Shown in pieces: positions 47,054 to 56,354 of a stretch of 64,000 nt of DNA (position 1 is the stretch's first letter; each line of letters opens with the position of its first letter). The position numbers and the translations under genes are program-made. The stretch lies in assembly GCA_963696585.1 (NCBI GenBank), contig CAVOKW010000004.1, forward strand, positions 11,221 through 75,220, given 5' to 3'. This stretch comes from Parvibaculum sp963696585. GTDB lineage: Bacteria; Pseudomonadota; Alphaproteobacteria; Parvibaculales; Parvibaculaceae. The notes under the pieces were generated by a model that had not been told where the DNA came from, did no database searches, and was given only the letters and a program-made list of their open reading frames with translations.

Positions 47054-47230
47054 ATCCTCCGTCTACGCACTAATATGGTGGACTTGACGACTTGATCCTC
47101 ATGCTGCACTGCGAGAGATATGATTTTTCCGCAGATTTCCGCTGTTTTTACTTTGACCCTCTTAACCATGCGCGAGTAGACTCTGCCCACTTGAGGGAGA
47201 TTTTCCCACTCGCATCGAAAGGGGCCCAAC

Positions 47231-47506
47231 GTGAACAAGAACGATCTCATTGCAGAAGTCGCAGACCGCACAGGTCTGTCAAAGGCCGATGCGACTAAAG
47301 CCGTCGATTTCACTTTCGACATCATCACCGACTCGCTGAAGAAGGGCGATGAAGTGCGATTGGTTGGTTTTGGCACATTCAATGTGTCGCAGCGCCAGGC
47401 AACTGAGGGTCGCAATCCGCGTACCGGCGAAACCATTCAGATTCCGGCCTCCAAGCAGCCCAAGTTCAAGGCTGGCAAGGGTCTCAAAGACGCCGTCAAC
47501 GCGTAA
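47231..47506 (+). CDS. DNA-binding protein HU
   Basis: A 91-residue nucleoid protein that bends and compacts DNA. The signature VGFGTFNVSQRQATEGRNPR with the DNA-intercalating RNPRTGE arm is intact. Translation starts at a GTG (47231), preceded by GAAAGGGG; the ORF has no earlier start that fits. It follows lon and ends at a terminator shared with the convergent MFS gene. Confidence 0.97.
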   Translation: MNKNDLIAEVADRTGLSKADATKAVDFTFDIITDSLKKGDEVRLVGFGTFNVSQRQATEGRNPRTGETIQIPASKQPKFKAGKGLKDAVNA

Positions 47507-47545
47507 TGAATGGCGCCATGCGCGAACCGGGAATTGATTGAAGTC

Positions 47546-47585
47546 ATAGGCCGGCCGCGTCATCCGATGAGTCGGCCTATTTTTT
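47546..47585. terminator. Intrinsic terminator of the HU gene, overlapping the MFS stop
   Basis: ATAGGCCG (47546-47553) pairs with CGGCCTAT (47573-47580), followed by TTTTT. The right arm and T-run contain the stop codon of the leftward MFS gene (47577-47579). Confidence 0.82.
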
Positions 47586-48848
47586 GACGTCATCGCCCGT
47601 CTGATCGGCGCGCGGATCAAGCTCGCTCGGCACCGAGGCTGAGGGCTGCGGCACGGCAACGAAGTTGCTGCGCTGGTCGGCTGCGGGCGGCGGGTTTGTC
47701 ATCATGCGATAAATCACAAACACAATGAAAAGCGCATGTGTGGCGGCACCAAAAACAAAGATGAAGCCAAGACCGTAATGGTCGGCGCCGAGCGATGCCA
47801 GAAACGGCCCGACAATCGCACCAGCGGCATAGGCAATCAGCAGGCCACCTGACACGCTGACAAAACTCTCGCTGGCGGCATGGTCGTTCATATGCGCGAC
47901 GACCACCGAATAGAGTGTGAAGGCGAAGACGCCATAGCCAAAGGCAATCGCGAGCAGGAGTTGCGGCTGGCCGAGACTGCCGGCAAAGACAAAACCCAGC
48001 TCGGCGAGCCCGGCCCCGATGGAGACAAGACAAATGATGCGGCGCCGGTCCATGCGGTCTGACAGCCGCCCGATTGGCCATTGCGCCACGGCCCCGCCAA
48101 TGATCGCCATGGTCATGAAAAGCGAGATGCCCGCTACATCGAGGCCCTTCGATTTGGCGAATAACGGCGCAAGCGTCCAGAACGGGGCATTGGCAAGGCC
48201 CACCACCATCGAGCCGAGAAGACCCACAGGCGAGAGCCTGTAAAGCCGGGGCAGGTTGATTCGCGTGCTCTGGAGGGGCTGGGGCTGGACCGACGTGGTC
48301 AGCGCCACCGGCACAAGCGCCAGCGAGGTCAGGATCGAGCACAGCGCAAAAAGCGCAAAGGCCGCCGGATCGGCCAGATTGAGAAACACCTGACCGAGCA
48401 TCATCGCGCTCATGTTGATCATCAGATAGATCGAGAAAATCCGCCCGCGCGTTTCATTGGTGGCGGTTTCGTTGAGCCAGCTCTCAATCACCATATAAAG
48501 CCCGGCAAAGCAGATACCGGTGATGCCGCGCATGATCGCCCAAATGGCCGGATGGTCGCTCAGCCCGTGGATGAGCGGGGCAGTGGAGGCAATGGCGCAG
48601 AGAATCGCAAAGCTGCGGATATGACCGACGCGCCGCACGACATAGGGCGTCATCAGGCAGCCGAGCAGAAATCCGGCAAAATAGATCGAGCCGATCATAC
48701 CGATCGTGGCCGTGGAAAAACCGTCAATCCCCGCCCGAATGGGGATCAGCGTGCCAAGCATGCCATTGCCGACCAGCAGGATGGCCGTGGCAAGCAGCAG
48801 GGAGAGCAGCGGTGCAATCGTTCGGATCACGTGACTTTTCCAGTCCAT
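47577..48848 (-). CDS. MFS transporter (YcaD-like, 12 transmembrane segments)
   Basis: A 423-residue inner-membrane major facilitator. About 12 hydrophobic segments are visible, from APLLSLLLATAILLVGNGML to ALFIVFVIYRMM. The loop 2-3 motif appears as YVVRRVGHIRS and its repeat in the second half as GRLSDRMDRRRI. The C-terminal 45 residues are hydrophilic, Pro/Ser/Asp-rich and cytoplasmic. The substrate is unknown. Its stop codon sits in the terminator of the HU gene. Confidence 0.9.
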   Translation of the reverse strand: MDWKSHVIRTIAPLLSLLLATAILLVGNGMLGTLIPIRAGIDGFSTATIGMIGSIYFAGFLLGCLMTPYVVRRVGHIRSFAILCAIASTAPLIHGLSDHPAIWAIMRGITGICFAGLYMVIESWLNETATNETRGRIFSIYLMINMSAMMLGQVFLNLADPAAFALFALCSILTSLALVPVALTTSVQPQPLQSTRINLPRLYRLSPVGLLGSMVVGLANAPFWTLAPLFAKSKGLDVAGISLFMTMAIIGGAVAQWPIGRLSDRMDRRRIICLVSIGAGLAELGFVFAGSLGQPQLLLAIAFGYGVFAFTLYSVVVAHMNDHAASESFVSVSGGLLIAYAAGAIVGPFLASLGADHYGLGFIFVFGAATHALFIVFVIYRMMTNPPPAADQRSNFVAVPQPSASVPSELDPRADQTGDDVKK

Positions 48849-48988
48849 TATCGCGCCCTGGGGCGTTCAGATTTAGCCTATTGAACCGCATCTGTAATGA
48901 CGTGATTGCAAAGATTTCGCGCATCCGCTAGGAGAGGGCAATCCTGGCAGCGCGACGGGGCCAAGGTTGGCCTGGAAGCGTCACCTGG

Positions 48989-49064
48989 GGGCGGTTAGCT
49001 CAGTTGGTAGAGCGTCTCGTTTACACCGAGAATGTCGGGAGTTCGAGTCTCTCACCGCCCACCA
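48989..49064 (+). tRNA. tRNA-Val (anticodon TAC)
   Basis: A 76-base cloverleaf with acceptor GGGCGGT/ACCGCCC, D-arm TAGCTCAGTTGGTAGAG, anticodon stem TCTCG/CGAGA around TTTACAC, T-loop GTTCGAGTC and encoded CCA. The anticodon reads TAC. Confidence 0.97.
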
Positions 49065-49182
49065 TGACTTTTGAAGACCCCGGCCTTGATCTTGCGGGAT
49101 AATGCGCAAGAAAGGTTCCTTGACAGGGCTTGAGCCTTGCCTTACGAACCGCCCACCTCAGCGTGTCATGCGCCGACGAGTT

Positions 49183-49259
<77 letters not shown>

Positions 49260-49333
49260 CTTTTCCCAGATACCCGGTTTTCGAACGCTTCCGGCCTTGC
49301 CGTTTTGCTGCATCTGCGCCTTGGCATCTCACG

Positions 49334-49358
49334 CCTTGAAATGACTGGCATTTCAAGG
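49334..49358. repeat. Perfect inverted repeat upstream of the nuo operon
   Basis: CCTTGAAATG-ACTGG-CATTTCAAGG has 10-bp arms and a 5-base spacer, with no T-run. It may be an operator or a transcript end after tRNA-Asp. Confidence 0.7.
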
Positions 49359-49474
49359 GCTGAGGAATTGTCAGCGGGGCCTTTGATTCTGCAAATGCGA
49401 GGGCTATACTCCGCCCGCATAAAAGACACGATTATGGCGTGACGGGCGGGGCGCTTCGCGCTACATCCTGAGCG

Positions 49475-49530
49475 GTCGTGAGCTTTGAGTCGTGAGCTTT
49501 GAGTCGTGAACGTTGAGTTGTGGGATCTGA
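49475..49530 (+). repeat. 14-bp tandem repeat upstream of nuoA
   Basis: The unit GTCGTGAGCTTTGA occurs exactly twice (49475-49488, 49489-49502), then as GTCGTGAACGTTGA (49503-49516) and a more diverged copy (49517-49530). It lies within the 334-base gap between tRNA-Asp and nuoA, which otherwise shows only the inverted repeat at 49334. Confidence 0.88.
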
Positions 49531-49593
49531 GTCGGGGACACGTGAGGCACGACCATAGTGTCGGGCAAACACGCAGGCTGTGAGGGCGAGTAC

Positions 49594-49959
49594 ATGGAAG
49601 ACCTTTTGCGCGAATATCTGCCCATCATCATTTTCATGGGTATTTCGCTTGTCATCGGTCTGGCCTTGCTTGTCGCCCCCTTCCTGATCGCGCCCAGCAA
49701 ATCCGATCCCGAAAAGCTTTCTGCATATGAGTGCGGCTTCGACGCGTTTGAAGATGCCCGCATGAAATTCGACGTAAAATATTATCTCGTCGCGATCCTC
49801 TTCATCATCTTCGACCTCGAAGTGGCGTTCCTGTTTCCCTGGGCTGTGGCGCTCGGCGATGTCGGGATGTTCGGCTTCTGGTCGATGATTGTTTTCCTTG
49901 GCGTGCTGACCATCGGCTTTGCCTATGAATGGAAGAAAGGCGCGCTGGAGTGGGAATGA
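49594..49959 (+). CDS. nuoA: NADH-quinone oxidoreductase subunit A
   Basis: A 121-residue membrane subunit of respiratory complex I near the quinone site. Three hydrophobic segments (the first about residues 8-32) flank the conserved loop KLSAYECGFDAF, whose Glu and Cys are family hallmarks, and FIIFDLEVAFLFPWA. ATG 49594 is preferred over the upstream GTG because it gives the family N-terminus. Its stop overlaps the nuoB start (ATGA). It opens the 14-gene nuo operon. Confidence 0.96.
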   Translation: MEDLLREYLPIIIFMGISLVIGLALLVAPFLIAPSKSDPEKLSAYECGFDAFEDARMKFDVKYYLVAILFIIFDLEVAFLFPWAVALGDVGMFGFWSMIVFLGVLTIGFAYEWKKGALEWE

Positions 49960-50525
49960 GCACACAAACCGAAATTGCGACCGCGCCGAAAGGCCTCACC
50001 GATCCGTCAACGGGCAAACCCTTCGGCGCGGATGATGGCTATTACCGTCAGGTCTCCGACCAGCTCTCCGACAAGGGCTTTGTGCTGACGACAGTGGATG
50101 ACCTCATCAACTGGTCGCGCACGGGCTCGCTGATGTGGATGACATTTGGTCTGGCCTGCTGCGCCGTCGAGATGATGCAGACCTCCATGCCGCGCTATGA
50201 CGTCGAGCGGTTCGGGTTTGCCCCGCGCGCTTCTCCGCGCCAGTCCGATGTGATGATTGTCGCCGGGACGCTGACCAACAAGATGGCGCCGGCGCTGCGC
50301 AAGGTTTACGACCAGATGCCGGAACCGCGCTATGTCATCTCCATGGGCTCCTGCGCCAATGGCGGCGGCTATTATCATTATTCCTATTCCGTGGTGCGGG
50401 GCTGCGACCGGATCGTTCCGGTTGATGTCTATGTGCCGGGTTGCCCACCCACCGCCGAGGCGCTGCTTTACGGCATTCTCGCACTCCAGAAGAAAATCCG
50501 TCGGACGGGCACGCTCGACCGCTGA
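49956..50525 (+). CDS. nuoB: NADH-quinone oxidoreductase subunit B
   Basis: A 189-residue peripheral-arm subunit holding the terminal [4Fe-4S] cluster N2 next to quinone. The adjacent cysteine pair is in LACCAVEMM, with the other ligands in SMGSCANGGGYY and VPGCPPTAEAL. The start is the ATG overlapping the nuoA stop; the upstream frame is only nuoA sequence. Confidence 0.98.
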   Translation: MSTQTEIATAPKGLTDPSTGKPFGADDGYYRQVSDQLSDKGFVLTTVDDLINWSRTGSLMWMTFGLACCAVEMMQTSMPRYDVERFGFAPRASPRQSDVMIVAGTLTNKMAPALRKVYDQMPEPRYVISMGSCANGGGYYHYSYSVVRGCDRIVPVDVYVPGCPPTAEALLYGILALQKKIRRTGTLDR

Positions 50526-50596
50526 TTTTGTCAAACGCGCCCTCTCAGCCGTTCGCCTGAACGGTGTCCGAGGCGCATAAGTTTCGAGACCGAATA

Positions 50597-51199
50597 ATGG
50601 ACGAAAGTCTCAAGGATCTTGGCGAACACATTCTCGGGCAACTTGAGGATGCCGTATTGGGCCAGGGCATCGCTTTTGGCGAGTTGACCTTGCATGTGCA
50701 AGGGGCCCGCATCGCCCGCGTGCTGAAGTTTTTGCGCGATGATACGGCCTGCCAGTTCAGCACGCTGATCGACATTACCGCTGTCGATCATCCTGAACGC
50801 GCCCAGCGCTTTGATGTCGTCTATCACCTGCTCTCCATGTATCAGAACCAGCGTATCCGCGTGACGCTGGCCACCGACGAGGGCACAGCCGTGCCGAGCG
50901 TCGCCAGCGTCTATCCCGCGGCCAACTGGTTCGAGCGCGAAGCCTTTGACATGTATGGCGTGCTCTTCTCGGACCATCCCGATCTGCGCCGCATCCTGAC
51001 CGATTATGGTTTCAGCGGTCATCCGCTGCGCAAGGACTTCCCGCTGACGGGCTATGTCGAACTGCGCTATGACGATGATCGCAAGCGTGTGGTTTACGAG
51101 CCTGTGAAACTGACGCAGGAATTCCGCAGCTTCGATTTCATGAGCCCCTGGGAAGGCGTGGATTATGTCCTTCCTGGCGACGAGAAGGCGGGGAGCTAG
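50597..51199 (+). CDS. nuoC: NADH-quinone oxidoreductase subunit C
   Basis: A 200-residue peripheral subunit (30-kDa type) that binds NuoD and NuoB. The signature EREAFDMYGVLFSDHPDLRR is intact and the C-terminal FDFMSPWEGVDYVLPGDEK is typical. It is separate from nuoD, as in alphaproteobacteria, not fused as in E. coli. The start may be ATG 50597 or GTG 50564; the ATG gives the family-like MDESLKDLGEHI. Confidence 0.96.
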   Translation: MDESLKDLGEHILGQLEDAVLGQGIAFGELTLHVQGARIARVLKFLRDDTACQFSTLIDITAVDHPERAQRFDVVYHLLSMYQNQRIRVTLATDEGTAVPSVASVYPAANWFEREAFDMYGVLFSDHPDLRRILTDYGFSGHPLRKDFPLTGYVELRYDDDRKRVVYEPVKLTQEFRSFDFMSPWEGVDYVLPGDEKAGS

Positions 51200-51202
51200 A
51201 TC

Positions 51203-52381
51203 ATGAGCGAACAGCAGCTCCGCAATTTCCATTTGAACTTCGGCCCGCAACATCCTGCTGCCCATGGCGTTTTGCGCCTTGTGCTGGAACTTGATGGCGA
51301 AGTCGTCGAACGTGTCGATCCCCATATCGGGCTTCTGCATCGCGGCACCGAAAAGCTCATCGAATACAAAACCTATCTTCAGGCCGTTCCCTATTTCGAT
51401 CGCCTCGACTATGTGGCGCCGATGAATCAGGAACATGCCTTTGCGCTGGCGGTTGAGCGCCTGCTCGGCATTACCGTGCCGCGGCGCGCCCAGTTCATTC
51501 GCGTGCTCTATTCCGAAATCGGCCGACTGCTCTCGCACCTCTTGAACGTCACGACGCAAGCCCTTGACGTTGGGGCCCTGACGCCGCCGCTCTGGGGCTT
51601 TGAAGAGCGCGAAAAGCTGATGATCTTCTATGAACGCGCCTCCGGCTCGCGCATGCATGCCGCCTTCATCCGTCCCGGCGGTGTGCATCAGGACCTGCCT
51701 GAGCAATTGCTCAGGGACATTCATGATTTCTGCGACCCTTTCCTCAAGGTGGTGGACGACATCGAAGGTCTCTTGACCGACAACCGCATCTTCAAGCAGC
51801 GCAATGTCGATATTGGCGTTGTCAGCCAGCAGGATGCGCTTGATTGGGGCTTCACCGGCGTCATGGTGCGCGGCTCCGGCATGGCCTGGGATCTGCGTCG
51901 CGCCCAGCCTTACGAAACCTACTCGGAACTCGACTTCAAGATTCCGGTCGGCAAGAACGGCGATTGCTATGATCGTTATCTCTGCCGCGTCGAGGAAATG
52001 CGTGAATCCGTCCGCATCATGAAGCAATGCATCGAGATGATGCAGCCCGGTCCGGTGCATTCGCTTGATGGCAAGATCGTGCCGCCCTCGCGCGGCGAGA
52101 TGAAGCGTTCCATGGAAGCGCTCATCCATCACTTCAAGCTTTATACCGAGGGCTATCATGTGCCCGCAGGCGAGGTTTATGCCGCTGTTGAAGCGCCCAA
52201 GGGCGAGTTCGGCGTGTTCCTCGTTTCCGATGGCACCAACAGGCCCTACAAATGCAAAATCCGCGCGCCGGGTTTCGCGCATTTGCAGGCCATGGATTAT
52301 CTATGCAAGGGCCACATGCTCGCGGACGTGTCCGCGATCCTCGGTTCACTTGATATCGTTTTCGGTGAGGTTGACCGATGA
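51203..52381 (+). CDS. nuoD: NADH-quinone oxidoreductase subunit D
   Basis: A 392-residue 49-kDa subunit forming the quinone chamber with NuoB. Conserved blocks include LNFGPQHPAAHGVLRL with the quinone-site His, GLLHRGTEKLIE, GFTGVMVRGSGMAWDLR and the C-terminal DIVFGEVDR. It starts 3 bases after nuoC and ends overlapping nuoE by ATGA. Confidence 0.98.
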   Translation: MSEQQLRNFHLNFGPQHPAAHGVLRLVLELDGEVVERVDPHIGLLHRGTEKLIEYKTYLQAVPYFDRLDYVAPMNQEHAFALAVERLLGITVPRRAQFIRVLYSEIGRLLSHLLNVTTQALDVGALTPPLWGFEEREKLMIFYERASGSRMHAAFIRPGGVHQDLPEQLLRDIHDFCDPFLKVVDDIEGLLTDNRIFKQRNVDIGVVSQQDALDWGFTGVMVRGSGMAWDLRRAQPYETYSELDFKIPVGKNGDCYDRYLCRVEEMRESVRIMKQCIEMMQPGPVHSLDGKIVPPSRGEMKRSMEALIHHFKLYTEGYHVPAGEVYAAVEAPKGEFGVFLVSDGTNRPYKCKIRAPGFAHLQAMDYLCKGHMLADVSAILGSLDIVFGEVDR

Positions 52382-52998
52382 GTGTGCGTCGTCTGGCTGC
52401 GAACCAGCCTGAGAGCTTTGTCTTCACGCCGGAAAATCTGGCCTGGGCACAAAAGCAGATCGCCAAATATCCTGCGGGCAAGCAGGCCTCGGCGATTATT
52501 CCCCTGTTCTGGCAGGCCCAGAAGCAACAAGGTGGCTGGCTGCCAGAACCTGCGATCCGCCATGTCGCCGACATGCTGGGCATGGACTTCATTCGCGCGC
52601 TCGAAGTCGCGACCTTCTACACGATGTTCAATCTCTCGCCCGTCGGCGAGCATTATGTCCAGCTTTGCGGCACGACACCTTGCTGGCTGCGCGGCGCGGA
52701 TGACCTGAAAGAGACCTGCCGCAAGCATATCGGGCCGGAAGGTCAGGTGAGCGCCGATGGCAAGCTCTCCTGGCTGGAAGTCGAATGCCTCGGCGCTTGC
52801 GTCAACGCCCCCATGGTCCAGATCAATGATGATTTCTACGAAGACCTCGACGCCGCCAAGCTCGAAAAGATCATTGCCGATCTGCGTTCGGGCAAGGAAG
52901 TGAAGCCCGGTCCGCAATCGGCGCGTCACTCTTCAGAGCCGCTGGGCGGGCTGACAAGCCTGACCGAAACTGTGACCCATGTCAGGGAGAGTGAATGA
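52378..52998 (+). CDS. nuoE: NADH-quinone oxidoreductase subunit E
   Basis: A 206-residue thioredoxin-fold subunit with one [2Fe-2S] cluster (N1a), paired with NuoF. The four ligands are in LCGTTPCWLRG and ECLGACVNAPMVQIND. It overlaps nuoD at its start and nuoF at its end. The tail after the Fe-S domain (about 30 residues) is variable. Confidence 0.97.
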   Translation: MSVRRLAANQPESFVFTPENLAWAQKQIAKYPAGKQASAIIPLFWQAQKQQGGWLPEPAIRHVADMLGMDFIRALEVATFYTMFNLSPVGEHYVQLCGTTPCWLRGADDLKETCRKHIGPEGQVSADGKLSWLEVECLGACVNAPMVQINDDFYEDLDAAKLEKIIADLRSGKEVKPGPQSARHSSEPLGGLTSLTETVTHVRESE

Positions 52999-54284
52999 TG
53001 CTTGAAGATAAGGATCGCATCTTCACCAATCTCTATGGCCTGCAAAGCTGGCAGCTAAAATCAGCCCAGTCGCGCGGTGATTGGGACGGCACGGCGGCGC
53101 TCATCCAGAAGGGTCGCGACTGGATCATCGACGAAATGAAAAAGTCAGGCCTGCGCGGTCGCGGCGGTGCCGGCTTTCCAACCGGTCTCAAATGGTCCTT
53201 CATGCCGAAGGAGTCCGATGGCCGTCCGCATTACCTCGTTGTCAATGCCGACGAGTCCGAACCCGGCACCTGCAAGGACCGTGAAATCCTGCGCCACGAT
53301 CCGCAAAAGCTGATCGAAGGCTGCCTCATTGCGAGCTTCGCCATGGGCGCGCATGTCGCCTATATTTATGTGCGCGGCGAGTTCATCCGTGAACGCGAAG
53401 TGCTGCAAGCCGCCGTTGACGAAGCCTATGAAGCCGGCCTCCTCGGCAAGAACGCTGCCGGTTCCGGCTGGGACTTCGACCTCTATGTCCATCACGGCGC
53501 GGGCGCTTATATTTGCGGCGAAGAAACAGCCCTGCTCGAAAGCCTTGAAGGCAAGAAGGGCATGCCGCGCCTGAAGCCGCCCTTTCCGGCCAATTGCGGT
53601 CTCTATGGCGCGCCGACAACCGTGAACAATGTCGAGTCGATTGCGGTCGCTCCGACCATCCTGCGCCGTGGCGCGACATGGTTTGCGGGCCTTGGCCGTC
53701 CGAACAATACGGGCAGCAAGGTTTTCTGCATTTCGGGCCACGTCAACAATCCCTGCAATGTCGAAGAAGAAATGGGCATCCCGCTGCGCGAGCTGATCGA
53801 GCGTCACGCTGGCGGCGTGCGCGGCGGCTGGGATAATCTTCTCGCTGTCATTCCGGGCGGTTCATCCGTGCCGTTGCTGCCCAAGTCGATCTGCGACGAT
53901 GTGCTGATGGATTTTGACTCGCTCAAGGCGGTGCAGTCAGGTCTTGGCACAGCCGCCGTCATCGTCATGGACAAATCGACCGATGTCATCAAGGCGATTG
54001 CGCGCCTCTCGGCCTTCTACAAGCATGAGAGCTGTGGCCAGTGCACACCTTGCCGCGAAGGCACGGGCTGGATGTGGCGCGTCATGGAACGTCTGGTGGC
54101 GGGCGACGCCGCGGTCGAGGAAATCGACATGCTGCTTGATGTCACCAAGCGTGTTGAAGGCCACACCATCTGCGCGCTGGGCGATGCGGCGGCTTGGCCC
54201 ATTCAGGGTTTGATCCGGCATTTCCGGGGCACAATCGAAGAACGCATCGCCTCCAAGCGCGGTGCTCAAGTGGCGGCGGAGTAA
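52998..54284 (+). CDS. nuoF: NADH-quinone oxidoreductase subunit F
   Basis: A 428-residue subunit that binds NADH and FMN and holds cluster N3. The nucleotide-binding segments are GRGGAGFPTGLKWSFM and GAGAYICGEETALLESLEG; the [4Fe-4S] ligands are in ESCGQCTPCREGT with a later Cys in HTICALGDAAAW. Two ATGs overlap the nuoE stop (52995, 52998); the second gives MLEDKDRIF and better spacing from AGGGAG. Confidence 0.98.
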   Translation: MLEDKDRIFTNLYGLQSWQLKSAQSRGDWDGTAALIQKGRDWIIDEMKKSGLRGRGGAGFPTGLKWSFMPKESDGRPHYLVVNADESEPGTCKDREILRHDPQKLIEGCLIASFAMGAHVAYIYVRGEFIREREVLQAAVDEAYEAGLLGKNAAGSGWDFDLYVHHGAGAYICGEETALLESLEGKKGMPRLKPPFPANCGLYGAPTTVNNVESIAVAPTILRRGATWFAGLGRPNNTGSKVFCISGHVNNPCNVEEEMGIPLRELIERHAGGVRGGWDNLLAVIPGGSSVPLLPKSICDDVLMDFDSLKAVQSGLGTAAVIVMDKSTDVIKAIARLSAFYKHESCGQCTPCREGTGWMWRVMERLVAGDAAVEEIDMLLDVTKRVEGHTICALGDAAAWPIQGLIRHFRGTIEERIASKRGAQVAAE

Positions 54285-54287
54285 GTC

Positions 54288-56354
54288 ATGCCCAAATTGA
54301 CCATCGACGGTATCGAAGTCGAAGTCGAAAACGGAGCGACGCTCCTTCAGGCCTGCGAGGAAGCGGGCGCGGAAATCCCGCGCTTCTGCTACCACGAGCG
54401 TCTGTCGATTGCGGGCAACTGCCGCATGTGCCTCGTCGAAGTCGAAAAATCACCCAAGCCCGTCGCTTCCTGCGCCATGCCGGCAGGTGAAGGCATGGTC
54501 GTTCACACCAACACGCCGCAGGTCAAGCGCGCCCGTGAAGGCGTGATGGAATTTCTGCTCATCAACCATCCGCTGGATTGCCCGATCTGCGATCAGGGCG
54601 GCGAATGCGATCTGCAGGACCAGTCCATGGCCTATGGCATGGATGGCACGCGCTTCCATGAGCACAAGCGCGCGGTCGAAGAAAAGTTCATGGGCCCGCT
54701 CGTCAAGACCGTGATGACGCGCTGCATCCAGTGCACGCGCTGCGTGCGCTTTGCCTCCGAAGTTGCTGGCGTGCCGGAAATCGGCGCGATCGGGCGCGGC
54801 GAAGATATGGAAATCACGACCTATCTCGAACAGGCGCTCACATCCGAACTTTCCGCCAATATCGTCGATCTTTGCCCCGTGGGCGCGCTGACCTTCAAGC
54901 CGACGGCCTTCACGGCGCGGCCCTGGGAATTGCGCAAGACCGAATCCGTGGACGTGATGGATGCCGTTGGTTCGGCCATTCGCGTTGATACACGCGGCCG
55001 CGAAGTCATCCGCGTCTTGCCGCGCCTGAATGAAGACGTGAATGAGGAATGGATTTCCGACAAGACGCGCTTTGTCGCCGATGGTCTGAAAACCCAGCGT
55101 CTCGACAAGCCCTATATCCGCGAAAACGGCAAGCTGCGCCCGGCGACATGGGATGAAGCCTTTGCCGCGATTGGCGCGAAAATCAAGTCAACCAGCGCCA
55201 GCCGCATCGCCGCCATTGCCGGCGATCTTGCCTGCGCTGAATCGATGAAGGCGCTGAAAGACCTTTTTGCCAAGATCGGTTCGCCAAATCTGGATTGCCG
55301 TCAGGATGGCGCCAAGCTCGGTTCGGCTGGCCGCGCCGGATACATTTTCAACACGACGATTGCCGGCATTGAAGAGGCTGACGCGATCCTGCTCATCGGC
55401 ACCGATCCGCGCAAGGAAGCGCCCGTATTGAATGCGCGCATCCGCAAGGCAACGCGCAGCGGCAAGGTCAAAGTCGGTGTTGTTGGCCCGCGTCTCGCGC
55501 TGACCTATGCCTATACACATCTGGGTGCGGGCCCGCAGACGCTGAAAGAATTGGCCGATGGCTCGCATGCGTTCGCCGCCACGCTGAGCGATGCCCAGAA
55601 TCCGATGATCGTCATCGGGCAGGGCGCTTTGACCCGCAGCGATGGCGAAGCTGTGCTGGCTGCGGCGATTGCCATTGCCCGCAAGGCCAATGCCGTGCGT
55701 GAAAACTGGAACGGGTTCAACGTGCTGCATATGGCAGCCTCGCGCGTCGCCGGTCTCGATCTCGGCCTTCTGCCGGGCGCGGGCGGGCGCGATGTCGCAG
55801 GCATTCTCGATGGCGCCGCCAATGGCGAGATCGACGTTGTCTATCTGCTCGGCGCGGATGAAATCGACATGACCAGGCTCGGTTCCGCCTTCGTCATCTA
55901 TCAGGGCACGCATGGCGATGCCGGTGCGCACCGTGCCGACGTGATCCTGCCTGCCGCCGCCTATACCGAAAAATCGGCGACATGGGTCAACACCGAAGGC
56001 CGCGTGCAAATCGGCGCGCGCGCTTCCTTCCCGCCCGGCGAGGCGCGTGAAGACTGGACCATCCTGCGCGCGCTTTCCGCCACGCTCGGCATGACGCTGC
56101 CCTATGACGATCTGGCAACGCTTCGCGCCGCGATGGCCGCAGACGCGCCGCATCTGGCCGACCGCGATGAGGTGAGCGCGCCAGGCGATCTGGCCGATCT
56201 CGCGCTGGGTGCCATGGGGTCGGACCCCTTCGAGACACCGATCAAGGACTTCTATCTGACGAACCCGATTGCACGTGCAAGCAAGGTGATGGCCGAATGC
56301 TCGGCGAGCCTTGGTGCGGCCAACCGGGAGGGGGCGACGGGAACGCATGGCTGA
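54288..56354 (+). CDS. nuoG: NADH-quinone oxidoreductase subunit G
   Basis: A 688-residue multi-cluster subunit. The N-terminal ferredoxin domain has CYHERLSIAGNCRMC, then HxxxCxxCxxxxxC as HPLDCPICDQGGECDLQ, and a [4Fe-4S] set in RCIQCTRCVRF. The rest is a molybdopterin-oxidoreductase-like domain lacking cofactor function, typical of complex I. The gene's last eight bases overlap nuoH. Confidence 0.97.
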   Translation: MPKLTIDGIEVEVENGATLLQACEEAGAEIPRFCYHERLSIAGNCRMCLVEVEKSPKPVASCAMPAGEGMVVHTNTPQVKRAREGVMEFLLINHPLDCPICDQGGECDLQDQSMAYGMDGTRFHEHKRAVEEKFMGPLVKTVMTRCIQCTRCVRFASEVAGVPEIGAIGRGEDMEITTYLEQALTSELSANIVDLCPVGALTFKPTAFTARPWELRKTESVDVMDAVGSAIRVDTRGREVIRVLPRLNEDVNEEWISDKTRFVADGLKTQRLDKPYIRENGKLRPATWDEAFAAIGAKIKSTSASRIAAIAGDLACAESMKALKDLFAKIGSPNLDCRQDGAKLGSAGRAGYIFNTTIAGIEEADAILLIGTDPRKEAPVLNARIRKATRSGKVKVGVVGPRLALTYAYTHLGAGPQTLKELADGSHAFAATLSDAQNPMIVIGQGALTRSDGEAVLAAAIAIARKANAVRENWNGFNVLHMAASRVAGLDLGLLPGAGGRDVAGILDGAANGEIDVVYLLGADEIDMTRLGSAFVIYQGTHGDAGAHRADVILPAAAYTEKSATWVNTEGRVQIGARASFPPGEAREDWTILRALSATLGMTLPYDDLATLRAAMAADAPHLADRDEVSAPGDLADLALGAMGSDPFETPIKDFYLTNPIARASKVMAECSASLGAANREGATGTHG

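Noticed and set aside
49558..49593. GTG start extending nuoA by 12 codons
   Set aside because: The extra residues (MSGKHAGCEGEY) do not resemble NuoA N-termini.
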